In this document: one piece after another, positions 38,026 to 45,811 of the stretch
Layout of the letters: each line of letters opens with the position of its first letter
How positions within the stretch are numbered: position 1 is the first letter of the stretch
Assembly: GCF_038024125.1 (NCBI RefSeq)
Contig: NZ_CP150662.1
Span: 637,501-701,500, forward strand
Direction: 5' to 3'
Source: Polaribacter gangjinensis
GTDB taxonomy: Bacteria; Bacteroidota; Bacteroidia; Flavobacteriales; Flavobacteriaceae
DNA length: 64,000 bases
Translations under genes and position numbers: made by a program
The notes under the pieces: model-generated
The model's input: only the letters and a program-made list of their open reading frames with translations
The model's database searches: none
What the model was told of the DNA's origin: nothing

Positions 38026-38542
38026 CGAAGCTAGTTGTTATTAAAGAGTTTAAGATGTCATTTAGCAGTCGACCTTTGAAGTTCACTACAACTGTATTGC
38101 TTTTGTTTGCAATTTCAGCCATCTTGTCGTTAGGAATGGAACCAGCCTTTGCAAAAATGATAACGGCTGTATTATGATTTTTTCTTGCTACAAATATTTG
38201 GTCTATTAGAATACCGCTTGTTTCCCAGTCAACGAGTAAAATTGTATGTTCTTTTGCTTTGTCAATATTGTCAATAGGAATATGAATGACGTTTTTCTTA
38301 TTAAATATATCCGTGTCAGTGATGCAGTCTTTGAGAGTTGAAAATACTTCGGAAGTTCCAATAATTGCAACTTTTCTACGCCAAATTGCTTTTCCAATCC
38401 TAAATACTAAGGGCGTTACTCCGAGGGTTATACAAACAACTCTATAAATTATTCCTATCGCTGCAAAAACCACAGTTAGTCCACCTACAATGATGAAAAC
38501 TGGATGATTAAAAAAGTCAATTATTTGTTGAATTATATTCAT
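38015..38542 (-). CDS. Membrane-anchored Rossmann-like protein, candidate effector
   Basis: 175 residues. One or two hydrophobic helices at 15-48 (VFIIVGGLTVVFAAIGIIY, then VCITLGVTPLVF) are followed by a cytoplasmic alpha/beta domain of about 115 residues with alternating strands (KVAIIGTSE, HTILLVDWE, TAVIIFAKAG, NTVVVNFKG). I do not recognise a named family. Coupled to the CD-NTase-like gene downstream, it would fit a sensor-effector that binds the second messenger and acts on the membrane, or a regulator of the enzyme. It is the first gene of the cassette; the cassette start is 33 bases before its ATG. Confidence 0.75.
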   Translation of the reverse strand: MNIIQQIIDFFNHPVFIIVGGLTVVFAAIGIIYRVVCITLGVTPLVFRIGKAIWRRKVAIIGTSEVFSTLKDCITDTDIFNKKNVIHIPIDNIDKAKEHTILLVDWETSGILIDQIFVARKNHNTAVIIFAKAGSIPNDKMAEIANKSNTVVVNFKGRLLNDILNSLITTSFDGQ

Positions 38543-38574
38543 ATGACGTCTTTATGTTGTTGTCGTCTTACTAT

Positions 38575-38712
38575 GGCTTGTAACGGTCTCGGCTATGAGT
38601 AGTTGCGTGGGTTAGCACTTAATTTTGCAAGTACGCACCAAACTGAAAATCCGCGAGGATTTTCAGGAGTAGGCGAGAACAAGCAATTACTTATAGCCAT
38701 TGTTAGCTGTAG
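38575..38712 (-). repeat. attC-like imperfect hairpin between cassettes 1 and 2
   Basis: About 135 bases. Inner arms: GGCTAT with ATAGCC, AGTA with TACT, TTGC with GCAA, each separated by single unpaired bases as in attC. The tip carries CTGAAAATCC/GGATTTTCAG with a 4-base loop. The outer boxes on the minus strand are AGCTAAC (38708-38702) and GTTACAA (38584-38578). The TIR gene's stop codon lies inside the AGCTAAC box. Confidence 0.6.
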
Positions 38713-39422
38713 TTTTCTTCTTTTACAGTAATTAATTCAGTCAATTTCTTTGCAATATTTTCCATTGTATCTTCTTGTGTATCTAATCCATTCCTTGACC
38801 CTAATAATGGACTCACATCTCTTAATTCATCATATGTTGTATTATGCACAATAGGTACTAGCTGGTCTGTAGCAAGTAAAGCAGATAATTCTTTTTCGGC
38901 AACACCTTCATTCTGTACTCTTTTCAAAAAGTTCGGTGTTACTAAAACAATTCCAATTTTAGATTTTGCTAAACCTTTATCGATTTCCCGAAGAAATGAA
39001 GTTCCTAATGGTATATCTTTTTCACTGAACCATACATTTACACCATTTGATTCAAGTAAGTTGTATAATTCTAATGCAGATTCTTTTCTGTCATCCCAAG
39101 CGTGACAAAGAAAAATATCTCTAATATCAGGTTTTTCAGCTCTTTTTTCTACAACTTTTCTAACAGGTGTAAGTGCATTTATCTCTGCTGACGTATAATA
39201 AATTGTTGAACTAGATTTTGACCAAGAAGCTTTTCGAGTTCGACCTTTTGAAATATTATAATTTCCAGATGAAGATGTTCTACTGGTTGAGGAATAATAG
39301 TTATCATAAGAAGGGTATGAATATCTAGAACCATATCCGCCATATCTACTACTACACGCAGGACAATTTGCTGCGCCACTTGCTGTTCTATGTCCTCTTG
39401 AAGGTGCTGTACATCTTGCCAT
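38703..39422 (-). CDS. TIR-domain protein with N-terminal zinc ribbon
   Basis: 239 residues. Cys4, His11, Cys20 and Cys23 form a short zinc-binding motif of the type seen in bacterial TIR proteins. A Ser/Tyr-rich, low-complexity linker (25-80) follows, and a TIR domain (98-235) begins DIFLCHAWDD and has the loop WFSEKDIPLGTSFLREID and GIVLVTPNFL. Glu134 and the EKELS helix offer candidate catalytic glutamates. Bacterial TIR domains degrade NAD+ or make cyclic ADP-ribose derivatives in antiphage systems. It is a single-gene cassette with matching ends. Confidence 0.85.
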   Translation of the reverse strand: MARCTAPSRGHRTASGAANCPACSSRYGGYGSRYSYPSYDNYYSSTSRTSSSGNYNISKGRTRKASWSKSSSTIYYTSAEINALTPVRKVVEKRAEKPDIRDIFLCHAWDDRKESALELYNLLESNGVNVWFSEKDIPLGTSFLREIDKGLAKSKIGIVLVTPNFLKRVQNEGVAEKELSALLATDQLVPIVHNTTYDELRDVSPLLGSRNGLDTQEDTMENIAKKLTELITVKEENYS

Positions 39423-39519
39423 ATTTTTATTTTATTCTTTTAGGTTACTAATTTAATAATTTGCTAACATCTTTATTTACGGAAAGCCTCATTTCAAATA
39501 TTTGAACATTGTCCGAAAT

Positions 39520-39529
39520 TACAGCTAAC
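39520..39529 (-). repeat. Cassette 1 start box
   Basis: Reads TACAGCTAAC on the plus strand and GTTAGCTGTA on the minus strand. It is the exact complement of 38702-38711 at the other end of the same cassette. The 39423-39648 stretch shows no full attC element, integrase or other gene. Confidence 0.5.
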
Positions 39530-39648
39530 TAGTTAATATGCGCAACTTTATGTAACATTTCACAAACTATAGCACATTTTTTCGCACCACAAAATACAAA
39601 TAAAATCAATACAATCGCCACAGCTATAGCAAATACAGGAAAAACACC

Positions 39649-40035
39649 CTATGCTTCTTTCAACACAGGCACACCTTGTTTTAAAAACTTTTTCATTTTG
39701 GCTGTAGGTTGGTAATTGATATGAAACTTTTGGATGCTTTGGGGTGATTTTAGGTTTTTGGGGTCGTTAGTAGCTTTGCATTGAAATCCCATTTTAAATT
39801 TTCCAATATGATCGAGGTCAATGATTTTACCTTGTTGCAAATAAAACTGCATTTTTTTACCCAAAGAAATCAACACTGCTTTGATATCAGCTTCCGACAA
39901 ACTCGATTCACTGCTGATAATTTCGCTCAGTTCATCCGTATCAATGACTCCTGTATGGATGGCTTGCATGATGTAAATTTCACTATTCTCTTTGATGTTG
40001 TTTGCTCGTTTTGTAATGCGGTATTGTAGTGCCAT
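39649..40035 (-). CDS. HU-HIG family DNA-binding protein (second copy)
   Basis: 128 residues with the same overall plan as the copy at 30854-31237: MALQYRITKRAN start, then SLSEADIKAVLISLGKKMQFYLQQGKIIDLDHIGKFKMG and a basic C-terminus with YQPTAKMKKFLKQG. The two are only distantly alike in sequence, so not a recent duplication. It borders the cassette array on its upstream side. DNA packaging or architectural function is inferred from the HU family. Confidence 0.85.
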   Translation of the reverse strand: MALQYRITKRANNIKENSEIYIMQAIHTGVIDTDELSEIISSESSLSEADIKAVLISLGKKMQFYLQQGKIIDLDHIGKFKMGFQCKATNDPKNLKSPQSIQKFHINYQPTAKMKKFLKQGVPVLKEA

Positions 40036-40101
40036 AATTGCTAAATTAAATTATTGTAAATGTATTGTTGCAGCTCCGAAAGTGTGTAGTTGCAATTGCG
40101 T

Positions 40102-40283
40102 ACGTACCCAACTGCTACTGCGCACGTAGTGGAGTACCCAAATATAGTATATTTGCTGTAGATAATTAGTACTATTTATCTAAAATACTTCTACTATTTA
40201 TTAATAGAAATAGTACTATTATTAGGTAGTAGTGCACGTGCCCGTCTGCAACTGCGCACTGACGCGATTGCAGTTGGGTACGT
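40102..40283. repeat. Large inverted repeat in non-coding DNA
   Basis: ACGTACCCAACTGC (40102-40115) and its perfect complement GCAGTTGGGTACGT (40270-40283) enclose about 154 bases. Inside are further arms AGTACTATTT/AAATAGTACT. The region 40036-40616 has no gene. It may be a folded RNA, a binding region or the edge of an inserted element. Confidence 0.7.
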
Positions 40284-40321
40284 GTGGGATTGCAGGTGTG
40301 TAAGACATTACTTTTGTTTTT

Positions 40322-40462
40322 GCCACATAGAAGGTCACATAGGGGTTTTTTGTGATTGTAGTCGCTTCGCTTTAATTTAGTAAATCATAGCTATGTGGTT
40401 ACCAATTGATTTATTTATGTAACTAACTTTTATTTCAGCCACATAGCGTACACATAGGGGTT
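40322..40462. repeat. Repeats of CCACATAG with CACATAGGGGTT
   Basis: GCCACATAG then CACATAGGGGTT occurs at 40322-40347 and again at 40438-40462, about 116 bases apart. The complement CTATGTGG is at 40391-40398, following a CATAGCTATG palindrome (40386-40395). No gene overlaps it. The purpose is unknown. Confidence 0.65.
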
Positions 40463-40616
40463 CTTTGTGTTTGTTGTTGTTTTGCTTTTTTATAAAACCC
40501 TAAACATACACTTGGTTTGATTTGCATTCTATTGAATATTACTTATAGCTATTAATTATCTCCAAAATCCAATCGCCATAGTCAATAAAGCTGTACTCAA
40601 TACCTAACGAAATGAA

Positions 40617-41630
40617 TTATATAAAATTCTTTAGTACGACCTCTTCATTCATTTTTAATGCAAGTAATTTTTCAATTTCATAGGCTTCGGTTTCTTTATC
40701 AACGCTAGTGGCTAAATCAATGAAATTATCGCTTTCAGATGCGCTTTTCCATTGAAATAACGCAACATACAAACTGGCATAACTTTCTGTAGCATTGTGT
40801 TCGATATCCTCTATTTTTTTGTTCAACAATGCCAAAAAAACATCCATAGCGTATGATAGTGAGGCTGTATCTGAAATGGATTTGATTTCTTGATATAGTT
40901 CCTGTAATAAAATGCCTAGGTTTTTCAACCCTTCATAGGCATAATGAATTGTTCCTGTACTTGTTGAAAAGGTTTCCCAATGTTGATTGAAAAGGGCTTT
41001 TTTAAAATAATATTTACCTTCTTCTCCACACAACGAAAAACCGAGTAAAATACCTGCATTACAATCTGTTGAAGCGACCTCATCACCCAAATCATAGAGT
41101 TTTTGGAGTGTGTTCTTTGTATCTTTTAGTTTGCAAACCAAGGCAGGAATAAACTCAGGAAATAAGTTTTCTCCATAACATTTTTCAATGGCTTTTAAGA
41201 TGGTTTCTTGATATTCATCACAATTGAAATGAAGCAATCCTAAAGCAGCATATTTGCTGATATAATAATCCGTTTTAGTATCTGAATTAAAAAGATACTC
41301 AGCTAAGATTGGTTTTATGGGTGCAAACTGTAAATGACCTAAAACTTCTAAAATTTCGGGGTCTGCATTGGGTATTAATTGCTGGTCTTTAATGACAATA
41401 TCGAACAATTCAGCTGCCATTGAAGCATCACCAAAGGCTTTAAAAACAGGCAAAAGATACGAATAATGAAACTCAGAAGCATTGGGTAAGTACAGTTGTA
41501 ACAGCGCCTTAGCATCTTGTTTATCACCACATTTTACAACGGCATTTACCAAAGAAGTAATAAGGGTTGTATTTCTTAATGAGGCATCTAATTGGAAATA
41601 AGCAATGAGTTTTTGTGTTGATTGAAGCAT
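40617..41630 (-). CDS. Alpha-helical repeat protein, function unknown
   Basis: 337 residues without signal peptide or membrane helix. It appears to be an alpha-solenoid, with helix pairs such as LLQLYLPNASEFHYSYLLPVFKAFGD and FNSDTKTDYYISKYAALGLLHF that resemble HEAT repeats. It may scaffold protein contacts. No recognised family. It lies 37 bases after the membrane protein gene at 41668, possibly co-transcribed. Confidence 0.7.
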   Translation of the reverse strand: MLQSTQKLIAYFQLDASLRNTTLITSLVNAVVKCGDKQDAKALLQLYLPNASEFHYSYLLPVFKAFGDASMAAELFDIVIKDQQLIPNADPEILEVLGHLQFAPIKPILAEYLFNSDTKTDYYISKYAALGLLHFNCDEYQETILKAIEKCYGENLFPEFIPALVCKLKDTKNTLQKLYDLGDEVASTDCNAGILLGFSLCGEEGKYYFKKALFNQHWETFSTSTGTIHYAYEGLKNLGILLQELYQEIKSISDTASLSYAMDVFLALLNKKIEDIEHNATESYASLYVALFQWKSASESDNFIDLATSVDKETEAYEIEKLLALKMNEEVVLKNFI

Positions 41631-41667
41631 TTGAATGGTACTTTTTATTGGTATTTTTTCTTCATGG

Positions 41668-42417
41668 TCATTGTATATAGTACCAAGGTATGTGAAATAG
41701 CCCTACTTTTAGGTCAATTTTTATGGTTTGCCCAATTTGAATTTCTTCATATTGACTATTTGCTACTGATATTTCTTCCTTATCATAATGGTGTCCCCAA
41801 GGATTAACTTTTACATAATATGTTTTCCTACCTCTTCTCCCTTTACTAATTCTTTTGTCAATTACCTCCGTCTCGTAAACTATTGGTTCAGAATTGTCGA
41901 ACACACAATTTACCCCATATGTACCAGCGTAACTGAATAGAAAAACATTGAAAATAAGTGATAGGTAAATCCATGTTTTGCTCTTAGTTGTATTATCTAT
42001 AAGCTTATGTGTTGAAAATAGAATAACTAACATAATTATAAATGTAATAGTCCCTGGCAATATCAAACTATAAAAACTTTCAAACTCAAAATCAATTAAA
42101 ACTCTTATTAAAATTACCCATGCAGCAAAGTCTATAAAATCTGCAACATCATACTTGTCATCACCATTATTGTCTTTAGAAATTTCAACAAGACTTGCGA
42201 TACTTGGTCTGCCAGTTAATCCATTAAGTAAAAGTCCAACTACTGGAATACACAAAAGTACCGTAAAAAGAATTGTATAAGGTTTTGGATAAAACAAAAA
42301 CCACAAACTAAGCCCTATAGTTATATACTCTAACCAGTTAAGTTTATGAAATGTTAATTTAGATAGCGTTACTTTACTTCTCTTTTTATTTTGCTTAATT
42401 TCTCTTTTTTCTGTCAT
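41668..42417 (-). CDS. Membrane protein, function unknown
   Basis: 249 residues with about five transmembrane helices (for example TIGLSLWFLFYPKPYTILF, AAWVILIRVLIDFEF, LPGTITFIIMLVILFS and TWIYLSLIFNVFLFSYAG). The N-terminus is basic (TEKREIKQNKKRSK) and the C-terminal 60 residues are soluble and beta-rich. No family is recognised. It sits in a run of uncharacterised minus-strand genes. Confidence 0.7.
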   Translation of the reverse strand: MTEKREIKQNKKRSKVTLSKLTFHKLNWLEYITIGLSLWFLFYPKPYTILFTVLLCIPVVGLLLNGLTGRPSIASLVEISKDNNGDDKYDVADFIDFAAWVILIRVLIDFEFESFYSLILPGTITFIIMLVILFSTHKLIDNTTKSKTWIYLSLIFNVFLFSYAGTYGVNCVFDNSEPIVYETEVIDKRISKGRRGRKTYYVKVNPWGHHYDKEEISVANSQYEEIQIGQTIKIDLKVGLFHIPWYYIQ

Positions 42418-42572
42418 TGTTTAGCAATAAGTACTACAATTAGTGTTTCTAACTTTTGATTGTATTTGTTTAGTTCATTTTCATACTCATCTGTGTCTTT
42501 TTCTATTGCCTTAATTCTGTGTAATATCCTGTAAATTATACTATTGAAATACTTTTTTTCAAGGGATAATAA

Positions 42573-44123
42573 TTATTTTACATTCAAAGCTTCGCCTACA
42601 AAAAATAATGACAAATGTTCGGACATATTACCAGATTTATTAAATAGCCTGATATAATAGGTTCCTTTTTTGGTGATAGGTATTGACAAATTATCATTTG
42701 ACTGCGTTATTGCAATGATATTATCGTTTTCGTCTTTTAAATTTATATAGCTTTTAACAATGGATTTCTTATTGGAATCTAAAACAGACCAAGTACTTGA
42801 ATTAATAATCATAAGAAAAAAAGTAGAATTTGGAGACAAATCTTTAGTTAAAACAAATGGAATATCAATGTATCCTTCTGCATTAAATGTAAGATTTGCA
42901 TAATCCAATTCTTCAAATGTAGGAGCTTCTTTATTAAAGTCAATTGACTGAAAATCGAAACGTTTATCTGCATAGTTAAATTTTCTTCTAAAATTAAGTA
43001 AGCTAGAAAATCTTGAGTTACTTTTTTTAATCTGATCCAAATACTCAAATTTTTTGCCGTATAACTCTCCATTTCTCCAATTTCCATTAAATAAAATACC
43101 ATATTTATTGGTATAGGTACCTGACTCATGGGCTTTATTGTTTTTAAAACCGCCTTCATATTTAGTCTTGTTTGTATAAAAAATAGATCCATACCCATTG
43201 AATTGATCATTTTGAAATTGACCTTCATATTTAAAGCCGTTATATTTCTGGTAAACACCTCGTCCGTGATATTTTCCATTTTTAAACTCACCTTCGTATA
43301 CATCACCGCTCTTAAAATATCTTTTTCCTTTTCCGTGTTGTGTGTCATTCAGCCACTCTCCCTCATAAATTATTTTCCCATCAGTATCAAAAAGTTTTCC
43401 TATACCTGACCTTTGATTATTTTTAAATTCACCTATATATTTTGTGCCGTTTGAATAGCGCATCGTAATTGATTTACCATTTGTAAGATTATTTGATGAA
43501 TTCTTTTTTGAAGTGTTATCTATATCCTCAAATTCATCAAAATCATTAAAATCATCATTTACTTTCTTTTGCACAGTTTGTTTTTGGTTCGTATTAATTT
43601 GCTTACTCATTCTATCCAACTTATCATTTTCAAACTCTCTTTTTACCAAACTATACGCTTGTTGTGCATTATTGATTCCGTTGATATAGGTTTTGTTGTA
43701 TTCGCGAATCACGTCTTTATGTCTAAAAACAAAATTGCATAATTTAACATTCGTAAAACAGTTTGCATCCACTAGTAAATCTGCCAAATCAACCAATCTA
43801 TCCAAATCAATCAATTGTATTTTTGATCGAAAGTCTTGATACGCTTTTCTTAATTCTGCAGAATTAACACTAGTATTTGATTCATACTCTAAGGTTGATA
43901 ATAAATTATTTACAGCAACGTATAATGAAGAGGCTGAATCGCTAATTGCTCTAGCTGTTGTTTTAGAGGGTGAAGGCGGAAAAGCATTTAAATCAACTTC
44001 AAACTCCTTTGCTGCACTGGTAATTCTGTAATAGCGGTTTTTAACTTCATCAGATTGACTGTAAAGTTTTGTTGTAAAACTTGAAATAAGAAATAAGCCT
44101 AGAAAAAAGATTATTCTTTTCAT
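42573..44123 (-). CDS. Secreted MORN-repeat protein
   Basis: 516 residues. Signal peptide (MKRIIFFLGLFLISSFTTKLYSQ), then a helical region to about residue 190, an acidic patch (DDFNDFDEFEDIDN), six MORN repeats (about 215-355; YIGEFKNNQRSGIG, YEGEWLNDTQHGKG and so on) and a beta-rich C-terminal domain. MORN repeats in bacteria mediate protein or lipid contacts. No T9SS sorting domain is seen, so it is probably periplasmic or an outer-membrane partner. The function is unknown. Confidence 0.85.
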   Translation of the reverse strand: MKRIIFFLGLFLISSFTTKLYSQSDEVKNRYYRITSAAKEFEVDLNAFPPSPSKTTARAISDSASSLYVAVNNLLSTLEYESNTSVNSAELRKAYQDFRSKIQLIDLDRLVDLADLLVDANCFTNVKLCNFVFRHKDVIREYNKTYINGINNAQQAYSLVKREFENDKLDRMSKQINTNQKQTVQKKVNDDFNDFDEFEDIDNTSKKNSSNNLTNGKSITMRYSNGTKYIGEFKNNQRSGIGKLFDTDGKIIYEGEWLNDTQHGKGKRYFKSGDVYEGEFKNGKYHGRGVYQKYNGFKYEGQFQNDQFNGYGSIFYTNKTKYEGGFKNNKAHESGTYTNKYGILFNGNWRNGELYGKKFEYLDQIKKSNSRFSSLLNFRRKFNYADKRFDFQSIDFNKEAPTFEELDYANLTFNAEGYIDIPFVLTKDLSPNSTFFLMIINSSTWSVLDSNKKSIVKSYINLKDENDNIIAITQSNDNLSIPITKKGTYYIRLFNKSGNMSEHLSLFFVGEALNVK

Positions 44124-44270
44124 AAAGTTAAATTTTATTTTTTGTTAACCCCATTGTAATCAATAAGGTTTTTAAATATGCTTCTTTTATGATTCATTTA
44201 ATGTTACAGATAACAATCTGTATAGGGCATTTGTATGATACCAAAATTTGCTTACACAAGCAATTAGATG

Positions 44271-44858
44271 CTACCAGCCTTCATCTTCATCTTCATTTTT
44301 ATTTTTATCTTTAAGATCTACAAATCCCCACCCATTAAGATTTAACATCCTTACAAAATTATCTTCATACCCTGTAGGATAAATCAACTTCAATTTATTC
44401 ATATCAAATATTTTTGATAAACTGAACTCGTTTTTTTCAATCTTTGATAGTGATAATTCTATGAGTTTAGCAGATACCATATTGGGATGTTCAATGGTTG
44501 ATTTTACAGTATGCACAGATTCGTGTTGAGAGATTTTCGTAACTCCGTTTTTGGTTTGCTTATGCTGTATTTTAAGTCTCACAAATTTTTCATCTGAAGT
44601 AGATTTGCTATTGATAAATCCTTTTGTACAAAATATCATGACAAATTCTAAAGACTCATTATCGCCTATTTTTTTAGTACCAAAGTATTCTTTTGTTCTG
44701 CATTGTTGATTGTCATATTGGTTCGTAAGAGCTTTGATATTTTTGGTTGTGTTTTCAAAAGCCTTAGATAGAGGTTGATTTGCAACATCAATGTCCTTTT
44801 TTGATGCTGTACCAATTAGTGTAGCTGCTAAAAAAATTGTTGTTAAAATTGTTTTCAT
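44271..44858 (-). CDS. Exported protein, function unknown
   Basis: 195 residues with a signal peptide (MKTILTTIFLAATLIGTAS). The rest is soluble, with an acidic C-terminal tail (DKNKNEDEDEGW). No domain is recognised. It is 20 bases downstream of the WG-like gene on the same strand and is probably in one operon with it. Confidence 0.65.
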   Translation of the reverse strand: MKTILTTIFLAATLIGTASKKDIDVANQPLSKAFENTTKNIKALTNQYDNQQCRTKEYFGTKKIGDNESLEFVMIFCTKGFINSKSTSDEKFVRLKIQHKQTKNGVTKISQHESVHTVKSTIEHPNMVSAKLIELSLSKIEKNEFSLSKIFDMNKLKLIYPTGYEDNFVRMLNLNGWGFVDLKDKNKNEDEDEGW

Positions 44859-44878
44859 TTATTCTTAATTTAATTTGA

Positions 44879-45430
44879 TTAATTCTCCTGTTCAAACTCC
44901 GGATAAGGCATTTGCTCTTTATCTAGATTGTATAAAAAATCGGTTTTTAGTTCTCCTGTCATCCAATCAATCCAAGCCCAAAGTCCCTCTTTTTTTACAG
45001 CTACATAATCTACATAGCTTTGGTAAGTGCTCAATCCGTCATTGACTGTTTTTTCAACCTGGAATATCTTGTATCCATCATAAAGACATTCAACCGTTTG
45101 TTTGGCTTTTTTTGAACCGTAAGTCCAAGGTGAAGTGTACAAACCTACTTTACCATCAAGCCAAACACCTGTTAGTTTAGCATTGTATCCAAAAAAATCA
45201 ATGGAATCATAAGCTGGTGGGATGAGTTCTTTGATATCATGATTTGCATATCCTTGATACATTCCCCATTTGTTTGTTAACTTGTTTTTAGCGATGAAAA
45301 CCGCATCTTCGTTAGTTGTATCGAATTGGAGTTCTGAAGCATTGGTTTTTTGAAGTAATAAAGCAGTATTTTCTTGTCCTGATAACCATGAACAAGTAAA
45401 TAATAACACAAGAATTAGCATGTTTTTCAT
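44879..45430 (-). CDS. Exported WG-repeat-like protein
   Basis: 183 residues with a signal peptide (MKNMLILVLLFTCSWLSGQE). The motifs NKWGMYQG, GKVGLYTSP and KEGLWAWIDWMTGE, each followed by an ECLYDGY- or IPPAYDS-like strand, are those of WG repeats, which form propeller-like units. The role is unknown. It is the first gene of a two-gene unit. Confidence 0.7.
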   Translation of the reverse strand: MKNMLILVLLFTCSWLSGQENTALLLQKTNASELQFDTTNEDAVFIAKNKLTNKWGMYQGYANHDIKELIPPAYDSIDFFGYNAKLTGVWLDGKVGLYTSPWTYGSKKAKQTVECLYDGYKIFQVEKTVNDGLSTYQSYVDYVAVKKEGLWAWIDWMTGELKTDFLYNLDKEQMPYPEFEQEN

Positions 45431-45811
45431 CTGTTAATATTTATTGTTTTTCAATGGTCAGATGTAATGTCCTGATTATCATTTTTGGTGGGTTTGCAAC
45501 TTTTGTTAATGGACATTTCATACTGCCTGTTTTTATAAACATGCGCATTAAAGCGGACATGTATACATAAAGGGCAAAATCGCCACAACTTTTTTTTGAT
45601 GGTGTGAAAAATAATCATTTTTTATATATGAAATACAAAAAAATCACTGGGTAAGTTATTTGATTGTCATGTGCTATAAAAAACCTTACAAACGAATGAT
45701 TTTTTATATGCTAATTTTGAGAAAAATCAATAATGCATCAAAATAAAAAAGCAGTTTTTAAAGAGATAAGTATGGATTTATGTCTTGAAATTTACGAAAA
45801 TGATGTACTTT
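45431..45811. other. Non-coding gap
   Basis: Upstream of the 45430 gene and downstream of the SulP gene. It holds a small palindrome ATGTATACAT and two AT-rich runs, but I see no convincing gene, RNA or terminator. A 35-codon plus-strand frame (45733-45840) overlaps the end of the SulP gene and is not supported. Confidence 0.6.

Noticed and set aside
39530..39648. attI site or integron integrase next to the cassettes
   Set aside because: No integrase gene or attI-like sequence could be found in the window; the array is therefore called integrase-less.
31238..40616. CRISPR array
   Set aside because: The repeats here are few, unevenly spaced and have no unique spacers; no cas gene is present.
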